Assembly: GCF_035917335.1 (NCBI RefSeq)
Contig: NZ_CP109067.1
Coordinates: 2,665,001-2,729,000, forward strand
Length of the DNA: 64,000 nucleotides
Direction: 5' to 3'
From: Micromonospora sp. NBC_01813
GTDB lineage: Bacteria; Actinomycetota; Actinomycetes; Mycobacteriales; Micromonosporaceae
The translations under genes and the position numbers were made by a program. The notes under the pieces are model-generated. The model had not been told where the DNA came from. It was given only the letters and a program-made list of their open reading frames with translations, and searched no databases. Of the stretch, positions 1 to 8,927 are shown in pieces; position 1 is the stretch's first letter; every line of letters begins with the position of its first letter.

Positions 1-51
1 CCCGACCAGGCCGCCACCCCGACCAGGCCACTACGGCTGGCCGACCGTCGG

Positions 52-1611
52 TCAGCTGATCTGGCAGGCGGCACCGTTCAGCCGGAAATCCGCTGGTGGC
101 GGATTGCTCCCGCTGTAGGTCGCCTGGAAACCGAAACTCACCGTGCCGTTGGTCGGCAGGCCGCCGTTCCACGCGGCGTTGCGCGCGGTGACCGACTGGC
201 CGGACTGGCTGATCTGCGTGTTCCACCCGTTGGTGATCTGCTGGTTGCCGGTGAAGGTCCAGGTCAGGGTCCAGCCACTCAGCGCGGCCCCACGGTTGGT
301 GATCCGCACGTCCGCGGTGAACCCGTTGCCCCACTGGTTGACCTGCCAGGACACCTGACAACCGGCGGCCGGCGGGGCCGTCGTCGGCGGTGCCGTGGTC
401 GGTGGAGCCGTCGTCGGCGGAGCGGTGGTCGGCGGAGCGGTGGTCGGCGGGGCTGTGGTGGGGGGAGCCGTCGTGGGGGGAGCCGTCGTCGGCGGCGGGA
501 CACCGTCAGCGGGCGGGAATCGCAGGATGCGGTCGTCGTTCGCGGCCGGGGTGCCGCGACCGTCCCGATTGCTGGTGGTCACCCACAGCCAGCCGTCTGG
601 GCCGTACTCGACGGTACGCAGCCGGCCGTAGGTACCCAGAAGTTCGGCGGTCGGCGTGCCCACCCCGCCGGACCCGTTCAGCGGCACGTTCCACAACCGG
701 TTGCCCCGCAGCGCGGCGACGTAGAGCCGGTTGCCGGCGATCGCCGCCCCGCTCGGCGACGCCTCGGCCGGCGTCCAGACGAGCAGCGGATCCCGGAACC
801 GAGGGTCGTTGGCCCGGCCTTCGACCGTCGGCCAGCCGTAGTTGCCGCCGGCGACGATCAGGTTGATCTCGTCCCAGGTGTTCTGCCCGAACTCGGTGGC
901 GTACAGCCGGCCCTGGGCGTCCCAGGCCAGGCCTTGCACGTGCCGGTGCCCCAGGCTGTAGACGAGCGAACCCGACGTCGGATTGTCTGCGGGAACACCG
1001 CCGTCCGGACGCATCCGGAGGATCTTGCCGTTGCGGCTCTGCGGATTCTGCGCGGAAGCCGTCTGTCCGGCGTCACCCACCCCGGCGTACAGCATGCCGT
1101 CCGGGCCGAAGGCGATCCGGCCGCCGTTGTGGATGGTGGCGCGGGCCAGGCCGGTGAGGATCGGCACCTGGTTCTGCGGCGAGTCGAGCCGGAACCGGGC
1201 GATCCGGTTGTCGGTCGCGGTGGTGAAGTAGACGTAGACGTAGTTGTCCTGCGCGTGGGTTGGCGAGACCGCGAGGCCGAGCAGCCCTCCCTCGCTGACC
1301 GGCGTCACCCCGGAGATCGTGACCACCTGCTGGGGCGGCTGGCCGGGCCGCACCCGGACCACCTGGCCGGTGCTGCGCTGGGCGACCAGGGCGCTGCCGT
1401 CGGGCAGGAAGTCCATCCCCCACGGCACCTGCAGGCCGGTCGCGACCACCTCCGGGCGCGAGAAGTCGAAGTCGCCGAGGGCCAGCGCGCCGATGTCGCC
1501 GACCACGCGGTCGTCGACGGCCGGAGTGGTCGCGGCCGTCGCCGCGGCGCTCGCCCCGGCCGCGATGAGGCTGGCGGCGAGTACGACGCCAGCAACGGAT
1601 CTGAGCTTCAT
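52..1611 (-). CDS. Secreted PQQ-type glucose/sorbosone dehydrogenase with C-terminal CBM2
   Basis: Predicted extracellular sugar oxidase that binds cellulose. A signal peptide (about residues 1-25) is followed by a beta-propeller of the soluble glucose/sorbosone dehydrogenase family (about 40-365). The family signature HNGGRIAFGPDG carries the likely catalytic His. Next come a linker of eight PPTTA repeats and a C-terminal CBM2 (about 417-519) starting GCQVSW, with the usual spaced Trp residues and an end Cys. I chose the ATG at 1611 because GAGAGG lies 7 nt upstream; a GTG-type start 18 nt earlier has no such site. The cofactor is inferred from family membership to be PQQ. Such enzymes oxidise sugar ends and could feed electrons to lytic polysaccharide monooxygenases, but no such oxidase is in the window. 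It is divergent from the ABC permease gene. Confidence 0.88.
   Translation of the reverse strand: MKLRSVAGVVLAASLIAAGASAAATAATTPAVDDRVVGDIGALALGDFDFSRPEVVATGLQVPWGMDFLPDGSALVAQRSTGQVVRVRPGQPPQQVVTISGVTPVSEGGLLGLAVSPTHAQDNYVYVYFTTATDNRIARFRLDSPQNQVPILTGLARATIHNGGRIAFGPDGMLYAGVGDAGQTASAQNPQSRNGKILRMRPDGGVPADNPTSGSLVYSLGHRHVQGLAWDAQGRLYATEFGQNTWDEINLIVAGGNYGWPTVEGRANDPRFRDPLLVWTPAEASPSGAAIAGNRLYVAALRGNRLWNVPLNGSGGVGTPTAELLGTYGRLRTVEYGPDGWLWVTTSNRDGRGTPAANDDRILRFPPADGVPPPTTAPPTTAPPTTAPPTTAPPTTAPPTTAPPTTAPPTTAPPAAGCQVSWQVNQWGNGFTADVRITNRGAALSGWTLTWTFTGNQQITNGWNTQISQSGQSVTARNAAWNGGLPTNGTVSFGFQATYSGSNPPPADFRLNGAACQIS
374..495 (-). repeat. Tandem 15-bp repeat encoding the PPTTA linker
   Basis: Eight near-identical 15-bp units encode PPTTA between the dehydrogenase and CBM2 domains. 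Units differ mainly at third positions. The array is coding and is expected to be an O-glycosylated flexible linker; its copy number may vary between strains. Confidence 0.85.
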
Positions 1612-1748
1612 GGGCACACCTCTCAACATTGAGTGACAGATATCAATGTATCAACGAGTTCCGGCTGACACGTGGCTCAGCACCGACCGCGGTCGGGCAA
1701 GCGTCCTCCTGTTTCGCTACGGAAACCTCGCCACAACGGCTCGGTCAC

Positions 1749-1779
1749 GGTTCGATCTTGAACCGGTCACGATCGAACC
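1749..1779. promoter_or_regulatory. Candidate operator between the dehydrogenase and ABC genes
   Basis: A perfect 9-bp inverted repeat, GGTTCGATC and GATCGAACC, is separated by 13 bp. The octamer CGGTCACG also occurs twice here as a direct repeat (1742-1749 and 1764-1771). It lies in the 283-bp divergent region upstream of both genes. No cognate regulator is adjacent, so the binding protein is unknown. Confidence 0.3.
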
Positions 1780-1894
1780 CCGGCTCATGCTGGCCGGGGC
1801 GGATGCGAACCTTTCCCGGAACCCGCGGCATCAGGATCGGTGGAAGCGCCGTGCCCACCGCCACGGCCCCGCCCGACGACGGAAGCAGGAATCG

Positions 1895-4800
1895 ATGGGG
1901 CTGGTCCACCGGCGTGCCCGGGCAGCGACCGGGCTACTGCTCGCGGCCTGCGGCGCGGCGACGATCGCGATCGTTGCCCTCACCGGCCTGACGGGCTACA
2001 GCCGGCAGGTGGTCGACGCCGGCACCCACAGCGCTGTCGACTCCGCCCCGGCCCGGGAACGCTCGATCCTGGTACGCGGACCGGTCGGCCGATCCCCGCA
2101 GGAACTCGCCGAACGGGACTCCGCGCTACGCTCAGCCATGGCCGACGGGGTCGGCGGCCGGCCCGCAACCGTGACGGCAGCCGGCTACGCGGCCGGGCGG
2201 CAGTTCGCCGGCCCGACCGGCGATGCCGCCCCGGACCCCGACGGGGTGGTCTACGCCTCGGTGGCTTTCCTCGACGACCTGGCCGACCATGCCGTACTCG
2301 TCGCCGGCACCTGGCCGGTCGATCCCCCCGCCGGGGACGGCGGCACCGTCCAGGCCACGCTCGCCCAACCCGCCGCCGACCTGCTCGGGATCAAGGCGGC
2401 CGATCGGGTGCCGATCCTGGACCGGATCACCGGTCGCACCACCGATCTCGTGGTCACCGGGATCTGGCGGGCGACCGATCCGCAGGACAGCTTCTGGCGG
2501 CTGGCGCCCGAAGCGGTCAGCACCACCGACACCAGCCAGGTCGCGGCGGCCGGCGCCGCCACCTACGGCCCGCTGGTCGTACGACGCGCCGACTTCGACG
2601 CGCGTTTTCTCGCCAACGCGTCGGCGGCATGGCTGATCGACCCGGACCTTTCCGGGCTGACCCGCGCCGGCTTCGATCCGCTGCGTGCCGCCACCACCGA
2701 ACTGCCGCAGACTCTCCCCCAGGTCACCGGCCTCGGCTCCGCGGCGCTGGTCGACACCGAACTGCCTCGACTCGTCGACCGGCTGCAACGGGCGCAGCTG
2801 GTCGGGTCGTCGGCACTGGTCACCCCGGTGCTGCTGGTGCTGATCCTCGCCGGCTACACCCTGCTGCTGGTCGCCCTGCTGCTCGTCGAGCACCGACGCG
2901 ACGAAACCGCCCTGCTGCGCGCTCGGGGCGCCGACCGGGCCCGACTGGCCTCGATGGCACTGCACGAGGCGGTCCTGGTGGTGGCTCCGGCCGTACTGCT
3001 CGCACCACCCCTCGCCGTCATGATCGTCGGGTACGCCGGCCGCCTGCCCGCATTCACCGATGTCGGCCTGTGGGCGGCGCCTCGACTCGACGGCACGACC
3101 TGGCTCGTGGCGGGGCTGGCCGCGGTGGGCTGCGTACTGGCGATCGCGGCGCCGGCGCTGCGCGGCGGCGGCACCTACACCAGCGAGTTGGCGACCCACT
3201 CCCGGCCGCGCCGGGCCGCCCTGCAGCGAGCCGGCGCCGACCTGGCGCTGGTCGGCCTCGCCGTGCTCGCCTGGCTGCAGCTACGGCAGTACGCGTCACC
3301 GCTGAGCGGGGTCGGTGCCGGCCTCGGCATCGACCCGCTGCTGGCCGCCGCGCCCACCCTGGCGGTGCTCGCCGGGACCGTGCTCGCGTTGCGCCTGCTA
3401 CCGGTCGCCGCCCGGCTCGCCGAGCAACTGCTCGATCGGCGGCCCTGGCCGGCCGCGCTGCTCGGCAGCTGGCAGGCCGGCCGCCGGCCGCACGCCGGCC
3501 CGGTCCTGCTGGTCGCGCTGGCCGTCGCCGTCGGCACCCTGGCCTGGACTCTCGCCGGCACCGCCGAGCGCTCCCGCACCGACCAGGCGGACCACCTGGT
3601 CGGCGCCGACCTGCGGCTGGTCGAGACCACCGGTTTCCCGCCGGCGGGCCGGACCGGGCAGATCGCCGATCTGCCCGGCGACCCGAAGGTGTTGACGGTG
3701 TGGCGGGACACGCTGCGGCTCGGACCCGTCGCCGAACCGGCGTCGCTGGTCGCCCTCGACGCCGGCGCGGCCGCCGGTGTGCTGCGGATCCGCGACGACC
3801 TCGCCGGCGGCTCCGCCACGGCGCTGCTCGACACGGTGGCGCGCGACCGGACCGCGCCCCCGGTGACGGAGCTCCCCGCCGGCACGGTCCAGCTGACCGG
3901 TCTGATCAGCACCAACATCCAGCGGCCTGAGGCCGACTACGGTCCGCCGACCCACATCCGCAGCTACGCGGTGTTCACCACCACCGCCGGCTACCACCGG
4001 GTCCCGCTCGGCGTCAGCTCCAACGGCGAGTCGCTGCGCTTCGCGGTGGACGTACCCGCCGACGCCCTCGGGGCCGACCTGGCGGGGTTCCAGGCGATCG
4101 GCCAAGGTTCGCCGGCCGCGGCCCTCACCTGGCGGCTGGCGGGACTGCGGGCCGTCCCGGAGACTGCCGCGTCGCACGCCGACGGTGGTGACACCGGGCC
4201 GGCGCTGGACGACACCGGATGGCAGGTGGTCGACGCCACCGGCGACGCACGACCCACCGCCGCCACAACGGACGGGCTGACCGCCGACTACCAGCTGCCA
4301 CGCGGCACCGGACCGTCATGGCGGGCCGCGACGATCCGGGTGGGGGTGGTCCGGACGCTGCCGCCGCAGCCGGTGCCGGTGCTGGCCACCCCGGCCGCCT
4401 TGACCGCGCTCGACCTGACCGTCGGTGCCCAGACCCGGTTGTTCCTCGCCAGCGCCGACGTCGAGGTCCGGATCGCCGGCGTCGTCCAGGCCCTGCCCGG
4501 CGACACCGCACCGGCCGCCGTGCTGGCCGACCTGCCGGCCCTGGCCGGCCAACTGTTCTACGGCCACGGCATCGTCCGCCCGCCCCAGGAATGGTGGGTA
4601 CGGGCCGGTTCGCAGCCGGCACAGCGGATCGCCGGAGCAGCCACCGCACTCGGCGGGCTGCGGGTGCTCGACCGCCGGGTCGTCGCCGACGAACTCGCCG
4701 CTGACCCGTTCCGGGCCGGGGCCCGGTCGGCGCTGTTCGCCGCCGCGCTCTGCGCGCTGCTCCTCGCCGCGATAGGCCTGGCCGTCGACATCCGGGCCAC

Positions 4801-5146
4801 CGCCCGCCGTCGCCGGGCCGAGCTGGCGATCCTTCGTACGCTCGGGGCCGGCCGGCGGATGCTGGCCCGTTCGCTGTTGGCCGAACAGATCTTCCTGGCC
4901 GGGTTGGGGGTACTGGTGGGTGCGGTGGTCGGCCTGGCGGTCGCGGCGACGACCGCGCCCCTGGTGATCCTCACCCCGACGGCCGATCGTCCGACCCCGG
5001 AGCCGGTGCTGTCGGTCGACTGGCTACCGGTCGCCGGGACCGCCGTCGGGCTGCTGGTGCTCGCGTTGGCGATGAGCATGCTGGTGGCGGCCGGGCTCCG
5101 GGGCCGGATCGACGCCGCGCTGCTCCGCACCGGCGGTGACCAATGA
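1895..5146 (+). CDS. FtsX/MacB-type ABC transporter permease (first of two)
   Basis: Large integral membrane permease (1083 aa) of the FtsX superfamily. It has an N-terminal membrane anchor (LLAACGAATIAIVALTGL), a first extracytoplasmic domain, about six membrane segments in the middle, a second extracytoplasmic domain, and three terminal segments. A coupling helix of the form RAELAILRTLGAG precedes the last segments. This two-FtsX-domain layout is typical of Gram-positive exporters that act mechanically on envelope substrates or export lipids or peptides. The frame is open from 1646, but the ATG at 1895 follows AGCAGGA and begins the membrane anchor directly. The stop overlaps the next start by 4 nt (ATGA), so the four ABC genes form one operon. 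The substrate is not predictable. Confidence 0.88.
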   Translation: MGLVHRRARAATGLLLAACGAATIAIVALTGLTGYSRQVVDAGTHSAVDSAPARERSILVRGPVGRSPQELAERDSALRSAMADGVGGRPATVTAAGYAAGRQFAGPTGDAAPDPDGVVYASVAFLDDLADHAVLVAGTWPVDPPAGDGGTVQATLAQPAADLLGIKAADRVPILDRITGRTTDLVVTGIWRATDPQDSFWRLAPEAVSTTDTSQVAAAGAATYGPLVVRRADFDARFLANASAAWLIDPDLSGLTRAGFDPLRAATTELPQTLPQVTGLGSAALVDTELPRLVDRLQRAQLVGSSALVTPVLLVLILAGYTLLLVALLLVEHRRDETALLRARGADRARLASMALHEAVLVVAPAVLLAPPLAVMIVGYAGRLPAFTDVGLWAAPRLDGTTWLVAGLAAVGCVLAIAAPALRGGGTYTSELATHSRPRRAALQRAGADLALVGLAVLAWLQLRQYASPLSGVGAGLGIDPLLAAAPTLAVLAGTVLALRLLPVAARLAEQLLDRRPWPAALLGSWQAGRRPHAGPVLLVALAVAVGTLAWTLAGTAERSRTDQADHLVGADLRLVETTGFPPAGRTGQIADLPGDPKVLTVWRDTLRLGPVAEPASLVALDAGAAAGVLRIRDDLAGGSATALLDTVARDRTAPPVTELPAGTVQLTGLISTNIQRPEADYGPPTHIRSYAVFTTTAGYHRVPLGVSSNGESLRFAVDVPADALGADLAGFQAIGQGSPAAALTWRLAGLRAVPETAASHADGGDTGPALDDTGWQVVDATGDARPTAATTDGLTADYQLPRGTGPSWRAATIRVGVVRTLPPQPVPVLATPAALTALDLTVGAQTRLFLASADVEVRIAGVVQALPGDTAPAAVLADLPALAGQLFYGHGIVRPPQEWWVRAGSQPAQRIAGAATALGGLRVLDRRVVADELAADPFRAGARSALFAAALCALLLAAIGLAVDIRATARRRRAELAILRTLGAGRRMLARSLLAEQIFLAGLGVLVGAVVGLAVAATTAPLVILTPTADRPTPEPVLSVDWLPVAGTAVGLLVLALAMSMLVAAGLRGRIDAALLRTGGDQ

Positions 5147-7941
5147 GTGCGGTCATCCGCCGGCTCACCGCGTACGCCGGTCACTTCGCGCTGCTGGCGG
5201 TGCTGGGGCTGGTCGCCGCGGCGATGGTGACGGCGGTGCCACGGGCCGCCAACGAGACCGTCGACCGGGCGCTACGTTCGCACCTGTCCGCACTGCCGCA
5301 CCTGGCCCGTGACCTGGTCCTCACCGAACAGCCGAACAGCGTACCGGGGCCGGGCATCGGCACCTCGGCGGTCGGCTCCGCCGCCGGGCAGACCCGGACC
5401 GCCAGCCAGCGTGACGGGCTGCCTCGACCGATCCCGGAGCTGATCGGGCCCGCCTGGTACGCCGCCGCGATCGGCCCGGACGGGATCGACGCCCGTGGGG
5501 ACGCACCGCCGTTCGTCCGCAACCCGCCGCCCGCGTTCGGGCTACGCGCCCAGACCGGGGTACGGGAGGCGTCGAGGCTGGTCGAGGGGGTCTGGCCGGC
5601 CTCACCGGACGGCACCGGTGGCTCCGCCGCACCGACCCAGATCGTCATTTCCCGGCAGGCGGCCGACGCGTTGTCCCTGCGGGTCGGGGACGTGCTGCGG
5701 ATCTCCGGTGGCGTGGGCGACGACACGGCCCGGCTGGAGTTGGTCGGCCTGTTCGAGCCGCTGGACGCCGAGGACCCGGTCTGGGACGACCTCGGTTACG
5801 CGTTGGCACCGTTGCGGCCGATCCTCGACTCCGATCCCTGGTATGTGACGGCGGTGACCGACTGGACCGGGTTGGACGCCGCCGCGCGCACCCTGGGTGT
5901 CGTCCGGTACGAATGGCGGTACCGGATCGCGGCCGACCGGGTGGATGCCACGCACATCGGGCCGGTCGGCGCCGCCGTGGCCGCCGCCCGCCGTACCCCG
6001 CCGTACGGGATCACCGTGACCAACTCACTCGACACCGCGTTGGCCGACTTCGACGGACAGGTCCACGCCGCGCAGGCGTTGCTGGCCGTCGTCGGCACCG
6101 GGTTGTTCGCCTGCGTGTTCGGGCTGATCGGAATCGCCGCCGGGCTGCAGCTGCGCCGCCGCGACGACGAGTTGTCGTTGCTGCGGGCCCGGGGCGCGTC
6201 GGTGCCGACGCTCGGCCGGCACGCCCTCGTCGAATCCGCGCTGGTGCTACCCGCGGCGGTCGCCGCCGGCTGGCTGCTCGGCACGGCGGCACCGGGCCGC
6301 CCCGGTGCCGCCGAACTTCCGCTGCTGCTGCTCGTCGCGGTGATCACCATCGCGGCCGTACCGACGCTGGTGGCTACCCGGGCGGCGCTCGCGGCGGCCA
6401 CCATGGCCCGGCGGGGCGGCGCGCAGCCGGGCGGCGGGCGCACCGATCTGGCCCGACGGCGGCCGTCGCCGGGCCGGCTCACCGCCGAGGGGGCGGTGCT
6501 GGCGCTGGCCGTACTCGGGCTGTGGCTGCTGCGCCGACGTGACCTCGCCGCCGCCGACACCGTCGACCCGTACCTGGTCTCGGTGCCGGTGCTGCTCGCG
6601 GTCGGCGCGGCGCTGATCACCCTGCGGGCGATGCCGTGGCCGCTGCGCGGGTTGGACCGACTCGCCGGGCGGACCCGTGGGGCGGTGTTCTTCCTCGGCC
6701 TGGCCCGCGCCGGACGTGGCGCACCGGTGACCCTCGGTCCGCTGGCCGTGCTGGTGACCGCGATCAGCGTCGGCCTGTTCAGCGCGGTGGTCGCGACGAC
6801 CATCACCGACACCCGGGACCGGGTCAGTGACCGGGAGGTCGCCGGTGACGCGGTGCTCACCGGCTTCGGCTTCGCCGCCGGCACCGGGGACGAACTCGCC
6901 GCGCTGCCGGGGGTGGCGGCGGTCGCACCGGCGGTGCTGGCGACGAACCGGCAGGTGGTCGCCGGCGTCGGCGGCGCGGCTCAGGAGCTGGGTCAGGCCC
7001 AGGTGCTGGTGGTCGACATGCCGGCCTTCGCCGAGGTCGTCGAGGTCAGTGGGGTACGCGTCGAGTTGCCGGCCGCGCTGCGCGACGCCGTCGCCGACCC
7101 GGCCGGCGACACCCCGGTGCCGGCGATCGTCTCGCCCGAGGTCGCCCGGCTGCTGGCTGAGAGGTCACCGGAGGAGACGACGAGCGTACTGGTGAACGTG
7201 CAGGGCCGCCGGCACAGCTTCTCGGTGGCGGCCGTCGCGGACGGCTTCCCGGGGCTGCCGGTGGACGCCCGTAGGTTCATCGTGCTGCCGATGCAGGCGT
7301 TGATCGTGCCGCAGTACCAGCCGATCGTGCCGGAGCGGTACCTGCTGGCCGGCACCGGCTTCGACGCAGCGGCGGTGGTCGCCGCCGGTGATGCCGGGCA
7401 GCGACAGCGGATAGCCGACGTCACCGGCGGCACGCCCGACGATCTGCCGCAGCCGGCCGTACTCACCACCTGGTCGGCGCACCGCGAGGCGCTGGAACGC
7501 ACCGGCGCCAACGGACTGCTGACCCTGGTCTTCACGCTCGGCACCCTCGGGGCCGTCGCGTTGGCGCTGGTGACCGTCGGGTTGGCGGTGCTCGCGGGTT
7601 CGACCGCCCGGGGTCGGACCCTGTCCCGGCTGCGCACCATGGGGCTGTCCAACCGGCAGGGTCGGCTGCTGCTGATCTACGAACTCGTCCCGGTGGTCGG
7701 CGCGGCGGCGCTCGCCGGCGGCGCCGTCGGCGTGGCCCTGCCCCGACTGCTCGGGCCGGCGCTGGGCCTGACCGCCTTCACCGCCGGTGTGTCCGCGCCA
7801 CCGCGCTTCGACCCGCTGGTGATCGCCGGTGTGCTGGCGACCGTCGCTGCCGGCCTCGTGGCGGCCCTCATGCTCGACAATCTGGTGCACCGCAACGCCC
7901 GGCTCGGCCGGGTGCTGCGGGTGGGAGGAGAAGACCGTTGA
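5143..7941 (+). CDS. FtsX/MacB-type ABC transporter permease (second of two)
   Basis: Second large permease (932 aa) with the same plan as its upstream partner. It has an N-terminal anchor (residues 13-31), a long extracytoplasmic domain, a central membrane block starting near residue 310, a second outside domain, and a terminal trio of segments after GRTLSRLRTMGLSNRQG, the likely coupling helix. Its ATG overlaps the stop of the first permease and its own stop overlaps the TTG start of the first ATPase, implying translational coupling. The two permeases probably pair as a heterodimer. It is not obviously a recent duplicate, because the two differ in length and outside domains. Confidence 0.87.
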   Translation: MSAVIRRLTAYAGHFALLAVLGLVAAAMVTAVPRAANETVDRALRSHLSALPHLARDLVLTEQPNSVPGPGIGTSAVGSAAGQTRTASQRDGLPRPIPELIGPAWYAAAIGPDGIDARGDAPPFVRNPPPAFGLRAQTGVREASRLVEGVWPASPDGTGGSAAPTQIVISRQAADALSLRVGDVLRISGGVGDDTARLELVGLFEPLDAEDPVWDDLGYALAPLRPILDSDPWYVTAVTDWTGLDAAARTLGVVRYEWRYRIAADRVDATHIGPVGAAVAAARRTPPYGITVTNSLDTALADFDGQVHAAQALLAVVGTGLFACVFGLIGIAAGLQLRRRDDELSLLRARGASVPTLGRHALVESALVLPAAVAAGWLLGTAAPGRPGAAELPLLLLVAVITIAAVPTLVATRAALAAATMARRGGAQPGGGRTDLARRRPSPGRLTAEGAVLALAVLGLWLLRRRDLAAADTVDPYLVSVPVLLAVGAALITLRAMPWPLRGLDRLAGRTRGAVFFLGLARAGRGAPVTLGPLAVLVTAISVGLFSAVVATTITDTRDRVSDREVAGDAVLTGFGFAAGTGDELAALPGVAAVAPAVLATNRQVVAGVGGAAQELGQAQVLVVDMPAFAEVVEVSGVRVELPAALRDAVADPAGDTPVPAIVSPEVARLLAERSPEETTSVLVNVQGRRHSFSVAAVADGFPGLPVDARRFIVLPMQALIVPQYQPIVPERYLLAGTGFDAAAVVAAGDAGQRQRIADVTGGTPDDLPQPAVLTTWSAHREALERTGANGLLTLVFTLGTLGAVALALVTVGLAVLAGSTARGRTLSRLRTMGLSNRQGRLLLIYELVPVVGAAALAGGAVGVALPRLLGPALGLTAFTAGVSAPPRFDPLVIAGVLATVAAGLVAALMLDNLVHRNARLGRVLRVGGEDR

Positions 7942-8927
7942 CCAGCATCGACGTGCCGGATCTGGCGCAGTTGCAGCAACGGGCGGCCCGCCGGGCCGCC
8001 GATCGGGCCGGCGGGATGGACCGGCTCGGCGGACACATCGTCTGCGAGGGCCTGGTCCGGATCTTCAAGGCCGACGGCATCGAGGTCGTCGCCCTGCAGG
8101 GTCTGGACCTGTCGGTCGACCGGGGCGAACTGCTGGCCATCGTCGGTGCCTCCGGCTCCGGCAAGTCGACGCTGCTGAACATTCTGTCCGGGCTGGACGT
8201 GCCGACCGCCGGGGTCGCCCGGGTCGCCGGGGTGGATCTGCTCGGCATGTCGGCGGCGACCCGGCTGCGGTACCGGCGGCGTACCGTCGGGTTCGTCTGG
8301 CAGCAGACCAGCCGGAACCTGCTGCCGTACCTGACCGCCCGGGAGAACGTCCAACTACCGATGTCGCTGGCCCGTCGTGCCCGTGGCCGCACCGCCCGCG
8401 CCCGGGCCGACGAGCTGTTGGAGCTGGTCGGGGTCGCGCACCGCGCCGACCAACGGCCCGAGCAGCTCAGCGGCGGCGAACAGCAGCGGTGTGCGGTGGC
8501 GGTCGCGGTCGCCAACGACCCGGAGGTGCTCTTCGCCGACGAACCGACCGGCGAGCTCGACGAGGACACCGCCGAGGAGGTCTTCGCCGCGCTTCGCGCG
8601 ATCAACGCCGAGTTGGGCGTCACCATCGTCGTGGTCACCCATGACCGCAACGTCGCCGGCCAGGTCCGCCGGACGGTCGCGATCCGCGACGGTCGGACCG
8701 CCTCCGAGGTACGCAGGTCCGCCCGCGTCGGCCGCGACGGGATCACCGAAACCGTGACCGAGGAGTACGCCGTGCTGGACCGCAGCGGGCGGCTGCAGTT
8801 GCCGGCCCCCTTCGTCGACGCCCTCGCGCTGCGCGACCGGGTACGGCTGAACCTGGCGCCCGACCATGTCGAGGTCCGACCCGGTGACCCGACCGCCGGT
8901 GCCGATGTCGTGGAGGAGGCACGATGA
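7938..8927 (+). CDS. ABC transporter ATP-binding protein with AbrB-like C-terminal extension
   Basis: ATPase of the MacB/LolD class (329 aa). It has Walker A GASGSGKSTLL, signature LSGGEQQR, Walker B VLFADEPTGEL and the switch His in VVTHDRN. After the ATPase core (about residues 30-240) comes an extension of about 90 residues containing EYAVLDRSGRLQLP followed by VRLNLAPDHVEVRP. That pattern resembles an AbrB/SpoVT swapped-hairpin strand-turn-strand unit; this is my reading and was not tested. The start is TTG, overlapping the previous stop, with GGGAGGAG upstream. It probably pairs with the next ATPase as a heterodimer driving the two FtsX permeases. Confidence 0.87.
   Translation: MTSIDVPDLAQLQQRAARRAADRAGGMDRLGGHIVCEGLVRIFKADGIEVVALQGLDLSVDRGELLAIVGASGSGKSTLLNILSGLDVPTAGVARVAGVDLLGMSAATRLRYRRRTVGFVWQQTSRNLLPYLTARENVQLPMSLARRARGRTARARADELLELVGVAHRADQRPEQLSGGEQQRCAVAVAVANDPEVLFADEPTGELDEDTAEEVFAALRAINAELGVTIVVVTHDRNVAGQVRRTVAIRDGRTASEVRRSARVGRDGITETVTEEYAVLDRSGRLQLPAPFVDALALRDRVRLNLAPDHVEVRPGDPTAGADVVEEAR

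Noticed and set aside
1-30. Repeated CCCGACCAGGCC at the left edge as a mobile-element end
   Set aside because: Only two partial copies are visible and the region is cut by the window edge; no transposase or terminal inverted repeat was seen.
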